In this document: positions 1 through 6,018 of the stretch, one piece after another
Layout: every line of letters starts with the position of its first letter
Numbering within the stretch: position 1 is the first letter of the stretch
Assembly (NCBI GenBank): GCA_008501785.1
Contig: QQUD01000009.1
Span: 1 to 6,598 of the forward strand
Source: Chloroflexota bacterium
Lineage (GTDB): Bacteria > Chloroflexota > Anaerolineae > Promineifilales > Promineifilaceae
DNA length: 6,598 nt
Reading direction: 5' to 3'
Notes under the pieces: model-generated
What the model saw: the letters and a program-made list of their open reading frames with translations, nothing else
Databases searched by the model: none
What the model was told of the DNA's origin: nothing
Made by a program: the position numbers and the translations under genes

Positions 1-2444
1 CCATCGCGCACAAATACAGGGATTTGCCCTTTGGAAACCGGATAGTTGATAACCTGCCCGCCAATGTAAAGTTCATCAGTCCAGAAATCATACCATTCAC
101 CATCAGGCAGATAAACGGGGCATTGACTTACACCTCCTTCAACAACTGGCGCAACAAGCAGAGCGGAACCAAACATATATTGGTAAGGGAATTGACGACA
201 AACATCATCTGATGAGAATTCTAGCGATAGAGTACGCATCATGGGAATACCCGTTTGGCTAGAATGCCACGCCTCATCCATGATGTAGGGGAGTAAATTC
301 ATGCGCAGGTTGGCAAAAAAGCGAAATATAGGCACAACATCAGTGTCGCCGGTGCGGGCTTGGATATTCCAGGGAGTCCGGTCATTAGATGGTTGGCGAT
401 GATGATTGTATTCAGAGTGGTATTGCATGATGGGGCAGAAGGCAGCCATCGCGGTTGCACGCAAATAGAGTTCGGCTGTTGGAATTGGACCACTAAAACC
501 AGCAAAGTCCCATCCCCAAAAGGAAACGCCAGAGATACCCGCACTCAGCCCTGCAATAATCGAGTGTCGGAAGGCTTCCCAGGTTGAATTTTCGTCGCCC
601 GCCCAATGGCACGGAAATGCTTGCGCTCCTGTAAATCCAGCTCTGCTAAATGTAATCGCGTCGGGTTTATGTCTGCGAGCAAAATTGTAGTAAGCACCCG
701 CATAAAGGTTTGGATATTCATTCCAAACTTCATCACTCCCTCGACCATCCGCAAACACCAAATCACGACCCCAAATATGCTCGCCACCATCAGTTTTGAA
801 CCCATCAATGCCAAGTTCGTCCAACAGATATTTGCGCTTTTGCATCCACCATTCGACACCATCGGAATGGGTGAAGTCCATTAACAGGCCGTTGTGGAAC
901 CAAAACGGCCGTATTTCATACCCCCCTCCATCTTGACGCTGAACACAATACCCTTCTTCCAACATGTGTTCCCTATCATTTGCAAGCTGCGCATGATTAT
1001 CCTCATTCACTTTGAGCACCGGAATCTGCCAAAGCAAGACCCGCAATCCTTGCTTATGCAAGTTCTCAATCATTCCTTTCGGATCAGGCCACAATCCGTC
1101 AGGTGGAAAATCAAAATCTTCGTACTGGAATGAATCATCCCCTGGTTTCGGCTCATACTGAGCATCATTCCAGATGTAGAAAGTGTTCTCATCACTCCAT
1201 GCTTCAAGCACAATGACTGAAGTTGGAATCTCATGCTGCTCATTTTGCCGCATGATTTCTTCAACACGCGCCTGACTGTTCCATTCATTGCCGCTTATCC
1301 ACAAGCCAAAGGCCCAATTGGGCGGTAAAACTGGCAGGCCAGTTAGCGCCCCTAAACGAGCGACGATTTCGAGCAAATCTGCGCTATCACCAAGCAAAAT
1401 ATCTAGGGCAATCTGTGTTTCCTTCCCCAATTCAGTTTTCAGGGTCCAGCAGTCTGGATCATCATGGGCCAAATCAAAAACGGAATGACGCAAGCTGCTT
1501 ACCAGCACCCCATAGCCCCTTGATGAAACAAACAACGGCATTGGCATATAAGTTCGCAGGCCATGATTCTTGTACTGCTCATAAACGCGCACATCAATCC
1601 GCTGGCCACGCTGATTGAGCGCGTTGAATCGTTCGCCAAAGCCGTAGAATCCCTCATCTTCAGGACTGTCAAAGGAAAAGAGAACGGCTTGTACAGCTTC
1701 ATCATCGCCGACAACTAGTTTGGGAGCATCCATGCCTGAAAAGATCAATCTGTCTTGGTAGAATAGTTGAAGATTAAAGCGGTTAACATCCACCTGCATT
1801 CGCACAGTTCCAAGCTTGAATATGAATTGTGCGTCATCGAATCGAACAAATTCAGTTTTTTCGAGTTCAGGGTAATTTCCATGACCAGCTTCAACCTGTA
1901 AATGACCTTCATCAGCGATTTGTAAATGAAGATAACCACGGCCCCCTTCCTCTGCATTCTGCAGCGCAAACACGAATGAATTTACCCCTTGATAAATCCC
2001 AACAACCTCACTGAGTGGGATAACTTTGCGCACGGTGTAAGTGTAGATTTGGCTGGTGCATGGCTCGTTCTGGGTAACGGCCGTTATCTGATAACAAACC
2101 TTTACCCCCGCAGAAAACCCTGGCAAACTAACTTGCCACCGATCCACCCCAACAACCAATCCAGCCCGCGCAGCCGCTTCACTAAGATGTCCATCTTCAG
2201 TAACCGCACCTTCCGTTGTTATGCTTTCCAAAAAGGCAAATTCTTCATTTTTGACAAGCGCTGGATGCGCTGCGTCCCAGTACGACACCTGCACTTTACG
2301 GATCGCACCAATTGGGCGTGTGAGCACACGGATCTCTACCGGTTCGTTCGGATTAGGGTGTCTGGGCACACGCTCGTCGGCTGCATTTTCATATGGATGT
2401 CGATCGCCCAGAGGACGATGGATTAGTTCAGCGGTTTTGCTCAT
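1..2444 (-). CDS. GH31 family alpha-glycosidase (partial, C-terminus beyond left edge)
   Basis: Retaining alpha-glycosidase of glycoside hydrolase family 31, probably an alpha-glucosidase or alpha-xylosidase acting on imported oligosaccharides in the cytoplasm; no signal peptide is visible. I translated the frame codon by codon: 814 codons without a stop, continuing past the left edge. Residues 1 to about 150 form an extra N-terminal region (contains GDRHPYE) before the usual GH31 N-terminal beta-sandwich, which has YGFGERFN at 267-274. The barrel begins near PPNWAFGLW (374-382). The nucleophile should be D552 in DGFKTDGGE; the acid/base should be D617 in HWAGDENSTW. FWGWD ends at D646, and GSALLVAPV (759-767) marks the C-terminal sandwich. 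The start ATG lies inside the end of the GH15 gene (17-base overlap) behind GAGGAA, which suggests translational coupling. The segment LEAWSDE (413-419) sits where many GH31 enzymes carry an LDIDY-like strand, so specificity is uncertain. The family is secure; the substrate is not. Confidence 0.95.
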   Translation of the reverse strand, partial: MSKTAELIHRPLGDRHPYENAADERVPRHPNPNEPVEIRVLTRPIGAIRKVQVSYWDAAHPALVKNEEFAFLESITTEGAVTEDGHLSEAAARAGLVVGVDRWQVSLPGFSAGVKVCYQITAVTQNEPCTSQIYTYTVRKVIPLSEVVGIYQGVNSFVFALQNAEEGGRGYLHLQIADEGHLQVEAGHGNYPELEKTEFVRFDDAQFIFKLGTVRMQVDVNRFNLQLFYQDRLIFSGMDAPKLVVGDDEAVQAVLFSFDSPEDEGFYGFGERFNALNQRGQRIDVRVYEQYKNHGLRTYMPMPLFVSSRGYGVLVSSLRHSVFDLAHDDPDCWTLKTELGKETQIALDILLGDSADLLEIVARLGALTGLPVLPPNWAFGLWISGNEWNSQARVEEIMRQNEQHEIPTSVIVLEAWSDENTFYIWNDAQYEPKPGDDSFQYEDFDFPPDGLWPDPKGMIENLHKQGLRVLLWQIPVLKVNEDNHAQLANDREHMLEEGYCVQRQDGGGYEIRPFWFHNGLLMDFTHSDGVEWWMQKRKYLLDELGIDGFKTDGGEHIWGRDLVFADGRGSDEVWNEYPNLYAGAYYNFARRHKPDAITFSRAGFTGAQAFPCHWAGDENSTWEAFRHSIIAGLSAGISGVSFWGWDFAGFSGPIPTAELYLRATAMAAFCPIMQYHSEYNHHRQPSNDRTPWNIQARTGDTDVVPIFRFFANLRMNLLPYIMDEAWHSSQTGIPMMRTLSLEFSSDDVCRQFPYQYMFGSALLVAPVVEGGVSQCPVYLPDGEWYDFWTDELYIGGQVINYPVSKGQIPVFVRD
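905..912. repeat. ACGGCCGT palindrome copy 1 (in GH31)
   Basis: Octameric palindrome in an AAAACGGCCGTATTT context, inside the GH31 gene. The codon phase encodes R512-P513. Confidence 0.7.
2075..2086. repeat. ACGGCCGT palindrome copy 2 (in GH31)
   Basis: TAACGGCCGTTA is a perfect 12-base palindrome around the octamer, in the N-terminal extension of the GH31 gene. The codon phase encodes T121-A122-V123. Confidence 0.7.
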
Positions 2445-3591
2445 ATGCTTTTATTTCCTCGCACAAAATCAAGTACATGGCGTGAGACCAGGAAAGCGGT
2501 TTGGCAATCGGTCCCCAGCGTTCATGCCATTCAGCAAAACGATCGGGCGCCAATAAATGATCAGAAACTTGTTCTGGCAAGTCGCCGTTTTCATCTGCCT
2601 GGGCTTCAATCCAGTTTTTTAGCGCTTTGGCCTGTTCAATTTGGCCGTTTTTAGCATAATGCCAACCCAGCCAAGCACCTAAAACCACCCATTCGCCACC
2701 ACCATAATAAGTATCACCCAGATAACGGTAAACGCCACCACCTGGCCGAAGCAGGTCTGTTTCGAGTTGAGCAATGGTCGCTTTCATGTGCGGTTCGTCA
2801 ATTTGAAAGAGGTGATAAGGCGTAGCAATGCCAATCAAACTAGCTTCGGCACTGTTTCGCAGTTGGTCGGTTTCTGCTGCGTCGTGGTAAATTTTTTGTG
2901 GGGTTTGTAAGATACTGTTTGGTGGTTGGGTGAGGGTGAATGATTTTGTGAAACGGCCGTTTTCCACCCCACTCGTCAACATCAACTCCCGAATCGCCGC
3001 TGTTGTTTCCGCCACCTGCACCTCAAATTCCGGCAGAAGCAGCGCTGCACCACAAAGTCCCGCATGGATAGCTGCCAACGTGTGCGAATGGAGAAATTGC
3101 GACAACTCTTCCCAACAATCATAATTAGGCTGCTGCCACAAATGACTAAGGTAACGATGCACCAAGCGCACTTCATCATCAACTTCCATGATAATGGTGT
3201 CATCCCCTGCCAAATTCACATATTCGGCCAGCGCCCACAGCCAGGTGCCAAATCCATCAAGTTGAAAATCCCACCACAAGTCAGCAGCTTCTTTACCATC
3301 AGAAGTGTAGCGTGTATGCAAATAATCATCAGACCCAAGGCGTTCACCTTGCTGAATTCTGGCAATTGCTCGCTCCACCTTCCAATCATACTGCCGAATT
3401 GTTTTTGCCGCCCACAGAAAATATTTTCGTGCACTTCCAGAGTGCCCCACCCGGCACAGTGCATAGGCAACAAAGCTGCCATCCCGAAACCAACTGTATC
3501 GGTAAGAGGGAAAAGCATTTGAAGCAATCAATGCACCGCTTTCTGTTTGGCTGTCTAAAAGAACCTGGATACTGTGTTGATACTGGTTCAT
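2428..3591 (-). CDS. GH15 glucoamylase-like hydrolase, catalytic domain only
   Basis: 387-residue member of glycoside hydrolase family 15 (inverting glucoamylase, glucodextranase and trehalase-type enzymes, (alpha/alpha)6 barrel), expected to release glucose from non-reducing ends of alpha-linked oligosaccharides. Visible signatures are YRYSWFRDGSF (30-40), QLDGFGTWLWAL (110-121), CWEE (159-162, where the general acid is expected at E161 or E162), GGGEWVVLGAWLGW (297-310) and GDLPEQ (336-341, with E340 the likely general base). It has no signal peptide and lacks the N-terminal beta-sandwich seen in many bacterial GH15 enzymes, which are usually well over 600 residues. It follows the sugar-binding protein gene after 53 bases and overlaps the GH31 start by 17. 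The ATG has no clear Shine-Dalgarno close upstream; a perfect one lies 37 bases away inside a stem-loop. I kept this ATG because no ATG, GTG or TTG occurs further upstream in frame. Trehalase or glucodextranase activity cannot be excluded. Confidence 0.92.
   Translation of the reverse strand: MNQYQHSIQVLLDSQTESGALIASNAFPSYRYSWFRDGSFVAYALCRVGHSGSARKYFLWAAKTIRQYDWKVERAIARIQQGERLGSDDYLHTRYTSDGKEAADLWWDFQLDGFGTWLWALAEYVNLAGDDTIIMEVDDEVRLVHRYLSHLWQQPNYDCWEELSQFLHSHTLAAIHAGLCGAALLLPEFEVQVAETTAAIRELMLTSGVENGRFTKSFTLTQPPNSILQTPQKIYHDAAETDQLRNSAEASLIGIATPYHLFQIDEPHMKATIAQLETDLLRPGGGVYRYLGDTYYGGGEWVVLGAWLGWHYAKNGQIEQAKALKNWIEAQADENGDLPEQVSDHLLAPDRFAEWHERWGPIAKPLSWSHAMYLILCEEIKAYEQNR
2455..2460 (-). promoter_or_regulatory. 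Ribosome binding site of the GH31 gene
   Basis: GAGGAA lies 10 bases before the ATG at 2444 and within the last codons of the upstream GH15 gene. It supports this start and fits coupled translation of the two hydrolases. The spacing is slightly long. Confidence 0.6.
2951..2962. repeat. ACGGCCGT palindrome copy 3 (in GH15)
   Basis: AAACGGCCGTTT is a perfect 12-base palindrome within the GH15 gene. The codon phase encodes N211-G212-R213. Confidence 0.7.
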
Positions 3592-3603
3592 GATTTTGCC
3601 AAT

Positions 3604-3635
3604 AAGGAGAGGCGATTTGTTAATCGCCCCTCCTT
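3604..3635 (-). other. Intercistronic stem-loop between binding-protein and GH15 genes
   Basis: In the minus-strand transcript, 3635-3622 pairs with 3617-3604 as a 14-base-pair stem with a single G-U wobble (3629 with 3610) and an AACA tetraloop (3621-3618). On the plus strand the wobble would be an A-C mismatch, so the structure belongs to the operon transcript. It starts 9 bases after the TAG stop of the binding protein. The 3' arm is followed by ATTGGC rather than a run of T, so it is not a classic intrinsic terminator. A role as mRNA 3'-end stabiliser, processing barrier or partial attenuator would lower hydrolase output relative to the binding protein. That role is inference. Confidence 0.75.
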
Positions 3636-3644
3636 GTTATTGTT

Positions 3645-5039
3645 CTACGGTAACAACTCTTCGATTTGTACTTTAGCTTCTGTCAACGCCTCTTCTGGCG
3701 TCATTTCACCTAATTTAACCTGATCCAAAAGCTGATTGACAGCATCTTGCATTTCATTTTGCCGTTCAATCACTGGTGGAACAATGGCATAGTTCAGCGA
3801 ATCGAAAACGGCCTGACGATTATTCGGCGGTGTTTGCGCCAGATAGCCATCAACATATTCCGGATTGTTCAGCGTAGGCAGTTCCCAACCAGAATCGATA
3901 CGAATATTTGCCATTTCTGGGCTGGAGGTGAAGAATTTGGCCCATGCCCAGGCTGCATCCCGATGTTCAGAGGCAGCAAAAACAGAAACTCCGTTAGAGA
4001 AGAAATGGGTAGCGTGTGTTTCCATACCCGGTTCAACAGCGATATCCCACTCAAATGGCGCATCTGCATAGGCAGCAAACATCCAGATACCGGTAACGTC
4101 CATTGCAAGTTGTTGGGAGGTAAACATATCGCCATCAGACAAACCAGCCATTTCGATATCGCTGGGCACCACACCATCTTTTTCAATGAAATCAATCATC
4201 GTTTGCAAGGTTTCCACACAAGCGGGTGAGTCAATTGTCACTTCAGTCATATCTGCATTGAAGAATTCACAGCCATTTTGTGCAGCTTTTTTGTAGAATT
4301 CCCAGAATTGAATGCCTGAGTACATGCCCCAAACACCAGCGTCAGCGTCAGTCATCTGTGATGCTGCTGCGACGGCATCATCCCATGTCCAGTCGTTGGT
4401 CGGATAATCGACACCTGCCGCATCGAACATATCTTTGTTGTAGAACATGACAACGGTGGAGAAGGTGGCAGGCATGGCTAGTTGACGGCCGTTATAGTTA
4501 AACGCCTCCAAAGAACGCGGATAAAACACATCTGCCGAGTAATCCCCATCTGCTTCAGCCAGTGGGGTTAAATCGGCCAAAACGCCTTTCGCAGCAAAGC
4601 TGACAAAGTTTTCGTAGTTCAGTTCAAACACGTCTGGCGCTTCACCACCAGCAATGAGCGCCTGCAATTTGGTGAAATATTCATCAAATGGTGCTGTCTC
4701 AACTTCAACCGTTATGCCTGGATTTTGTTCTTCAAAAAGTGCAATCATCTGATCCAAATCTTCCAGATGATCGGGGGCGGCGGAAAAAGTGAAATAAGTG
4801 ATTGTCTCAGGTGCCGCCGGTGGTTCCTCAGCAGCAACCTCTACCACGCGGGTTACCTCTACTTCCTGCACTTCGGTAACCACTTCCCCTTCAACAATCC
4901 GTGTTACCTCAACCTCTTCTGTTTCGGTAACAATCCGTGTTACTTCGACTGTTGTTGATTCTGCCGGTGCACAACCAACAAACAATAAAGCAACGACCAA
5001 CATAATTCCAATAACCATAAAAGTAGACTTGTTTTTCAT
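3645..5039 (-). CDS. ABC transporter sugar-binding lipoprotein (family 1, CUT1 type)
   Basis: Extracellular solute-binding protein that captures an oligosaccharide and delivers it to the permeases encoded upstream. 464 residues: a short basic N-terminus (MKNK), a hydrophobic stretch (7-21) and a lipobox-like FVGC give Cys23 as the lipidated residue, so the mature protein should be membrane-anchored. Residues 24-78 are a low-complexity linker with VEVTR at 31-35, 43-47 and 60-64, then Glu, Pro and Ala. The family 1 fold starts near ITYFTFS (80-86), with FEEQNPGITVEVE (102-114) and AGGEAPDVF (130-138). The C-terminus MTPEEALTEAKVQIEELLP is typical of this family. An in-frame ATG at 5099 would add 20 residues ahead of the signal peptide. 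I reject it because ATG 5039 has a strong GAGGAG six bases upstream. The -3 lipobox residue is Phe, less usual than Leu. The ligand is unknown; the neighbouring hydrolases suggest alpha-gluco-oligosaccharides. Confidence 0.95.
   Translation of the reverse strand: MKNKSTFMVIGIMLVVALLFVGCAPAESTTVEVTRIVTETEEVEVTRIVEGEVVTEVQEVEVTRVVEVAAEEPPAAPETITYFTFSAAPDHLEDLDQMIALFEEQNPGITVEVETAPFDEYFTKLQALIAGGEAPDVFELNYENFVSFAAKGVLADLTPLAEADGDYSADVFYPRSLEAFNYNGRQLAMPATFSTVVMFYNKDMFDAAGVDYPTNDWTWDDAVAAASQMTDADAGVWGMYSGIQFWEFYKKAAQNGCEFFNADMTEVTIDSPACVETLQTMIDFIEKDGVVPSDIEMAGLSDGDMFTSQQLAMDVTGIWMFAAYADAPFEWDIAVEPGMETHATHFFSNGVSVFAASEHRDAAWAWAKFFTSSPEMANIRIDSGWELPTLNNPEYVDGYLAQTPPNNRQAVFDSLNYAIVPPVIERQNEMQDAVNQLLDQVKLGEMTPEEALTEAKVQIEELLP
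4485..4492. repeat. ACGGCCGT palindrome copy 4 (in binding-protein gene)
   Basis: Octamer in a TTGACGGCCGTTATA context within the binding-protein gene. The codon phase encodes N183-G184-R185. Confidence 0.7.
4824..4949 (-). repeat. Tandem VEVTR(I/V)V linker repeat in the binding protein
   Basis: Three imperfect units encode VEVTRIV, VEVTRIV and VEVTRVV separated by Glu/Thr/Val-rich spacers (residues 31-72). At DNA level a 15-base word is repeated exactly at 4893-4907 and 4929-4943, 36 bases (12 codons) apart, and a third unit is diverged. This is the surface linker between the lipid anchor and the sugar-binding domain. I associate such Val-Glu-Val-Thr-Arg linkers with Chloroflexota lipoproteins. 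Confidence 0.85.
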
Positions 5040-5133
5040 TCTGTTCTCCTCGTTAGAATTTTGATAAAAATGGATAGTTATACCTAACAAATTACGCATC
5101 TAACCATATGCACCTCTATGCATTCCATCATCA
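5040..5133 (-). other. 94-base leader before the binding-protein start
   Basis: This stretch separates the permease stop codon (TAA, 5134-5136) from the binding-protein ATG. It holds the GAGGAG site, an A/T-rich segment and a twice-repeated TGCATA near the permease end. A TTGTTA with TATCAA 18 bases later is only a weak match to a sigma-70 promoter. I see no terminator hairpin, so read-through from the permeases is likely; an internal promoter is possible but not shown. Confidence 0.4.
5046..5051 (-). promoter_or_regulatory. Strong ribosome binding site of the binding-protein gene
   Basis: GAGGAG sits six bases before the ATG at 5039. It decides the start in favour of the 464-residue product and is the best-placed Shine-Dalgarno in the window, consistent with the high binding-protein output usual for ABC importers. 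Confidence 0.85.
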
Positions 5134-6018
5134 TTAACCTTTCAATCCAGTCGTTACCACACCTTGCACAAAGTAACGCTGGGCAAATAAGTACACAATC
5201 AGCATCGGAATAATCGTAATGACGGCACCGGCCATAACCAGATTCCACTGGGTTAGCCAGCGGCCATGCAGGGTTGCCAGCCCCACTGGCAAAGTCATCA
5301 ACTGCTCATTCCGCACAATAAACAGCGGCCACAAAAAGGAATTCCATGATCCCATAAAGGCAAAAACGCCAAGGGTTGCTAATGCTGGCCGAGAAAGTGG
5401 CATGATGATGCGCCAGAAAATAGTCCAGCGTGATGCGCCATCAATAAACGCCGCTTCTTCAAGCTCTTTGGGCAGTGTCAGGAAAAATTGACGCAGCAAG
5501 AATGTGCCAAACGCACTAAAAATGCCGGGGATAATCAGTCCGGGGTAGGTGTTGATCCAGCCCAAATACCGCATCAAGATAAACAAGGGAATGATGGTAA
5601 CTTGGGAAGGAATCATTAGTGTCGCCAGATAAAGTACAAACAGGACATTGCGGCCGCGAAATTCAATGCGAGAAAAAGCATAAGCAGCCATCGCGCTAAC
5701 AATCAACTGTCCGCCTGTAGTCAAAACAGCCACCACAAGACTGTTCCAAAACATGCGCGGCATCGGGTAGATTTCTGTTAAACGCTGGTAGCTTTCAAAT
5801 GTGAATGGCCGTGGGATGAATTGCAGCGGAATAGACAACACGTATTCATCAGCCTTCAATGAGGTTGAAATCATCCACAGGAATGGAATCAACATCATGA
5901 GCGCGGCTGCCAGCAGCAGGGCATACAAAACCAGTTTTCTGAGACGGTGGGTGATGGGGAGAGAAACGGCCGTTTCTACACCCCCCACACTCTCTCGATC
6001 CATCGCTAAATTACTCAT
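5134..6018 (-). CDS. Carbohydrate ABC transporter permease, MalG type (CUT1)
   Basis: 294-residue inner-membrane subunit of a CUT1 sugar importer, which pairs with the MalF-type permease encoded just upstream. Hydrophobic segments lie near residues 29-50, 92-114, 125-148, 158-178, 208-232 and 260-281, giving the usual six helices. The cytoplasmic EAA loop that docks on the ATPase is EEAAFIDGAS (187-196), continuing to LSRP (208-211). The C-terminus QRYFVQGVVTTGLKG is typical of MalG-like proteins, and the length is normal. The ATG overlaps the end of the upstream permease by 8 bases, so the two are likely translationally coupled; only a weak GGTGG precedes it. Met6 (6003) is an alternative start but has no better ribosome site. 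The substrate cannot be read from the sequence. No ATPase gene is present here; many CUT1 systems use a shared MsmK/UgpC-like ATPase encoded elsewhere. Confidence 0.95.
   Translation of the reverse strand: MSNLAMDRESVGGVETAVSLPITHRLRKLVLYALLLAAALMMLIPFLWMISTSLKADEYVLSIPLQFIPRPFTFESYQRLTEIYPMPRMFWNSLVVAVLTTGGQLIVSAMAAYAFSRIEFRGRNVLFVLYLATLMIPSQVTIIPLFILMRYLGWINTYPGLIIPGIFSAFGTFLLRQFFLTLPKELEEAAFIDGASRWTIFWRIIMPLSRPALATLGVFAFMGSWNSFLWPLFIVRNEQLMTLPVGLATLHGRWLTQWNLVMAGAVITIIPMLIVYLFAQRYFVQGVVTTGLKG
5962..5977. repeat. ACGGCCGT palindrome copy 5, 16-base perfect palindrome (in MalG-type permease)
   Basis: AGAAACGGCCGTTTCT is perfectly self-complementary over 16 bases. It lies near the 5' end of the MalG-type permease gene and its codon phase encodes E15-T16-A17-V18-S19. 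It is the longest and most symmetric copy in the window. Confidence 0.75.

Noticed and set aside
1989..2426. 145-codon plus-strand open frame
   Set aside because: It lies entirely antisense to the GH31 gene, shows no recognisable domain and has no clear ribosome site.
1..2444. Apparent absence of a long start-to-stop gene at the left, suggesting a broken pseudogene
   Set aside because: The minus-strand frame from ATG 2444 is open for all 814 codons and shows intact GH31 motifs; it simply lacks a stop because it leaves the window.
3604..3635. Stem-loop as a Rho-independent terminator
   Set aside because: The stem is strong, but no T-run follows it on the minus strand and the downstream hydrolase genes appear to belong to the same operon.
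5037..5099. ATG at 5099 as start of the binding protein
   Set aside because: It would put 20 polar and mixed residues ahead of the signal peptide and has no good ribosome site, whereas ATG 5039 has GAGGAG at ideal spacing.
5040..5133. Internal sigma-70 promoter (TTGTTA and TATCAA)
   Set aside because: Each box matches only four of six consensus positions in an A/T-rich stretch, which is too weak to call as a feature.
5650..5657. GCGGCCGC octamer in the MalG-type permease gene as another member of the palindrome family
   Set aside because: It shares only the CGGCCG core; the flanking bases are G and C instead of A and T, so it is not counted.
905..5977. ACGGCCGT palindromes as LacI-family operators of this operon
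   Set aside because: All copies are inside genes, the centre is GC rather than CG, and they are spread along 5 kb instead of clustering at a promoter.
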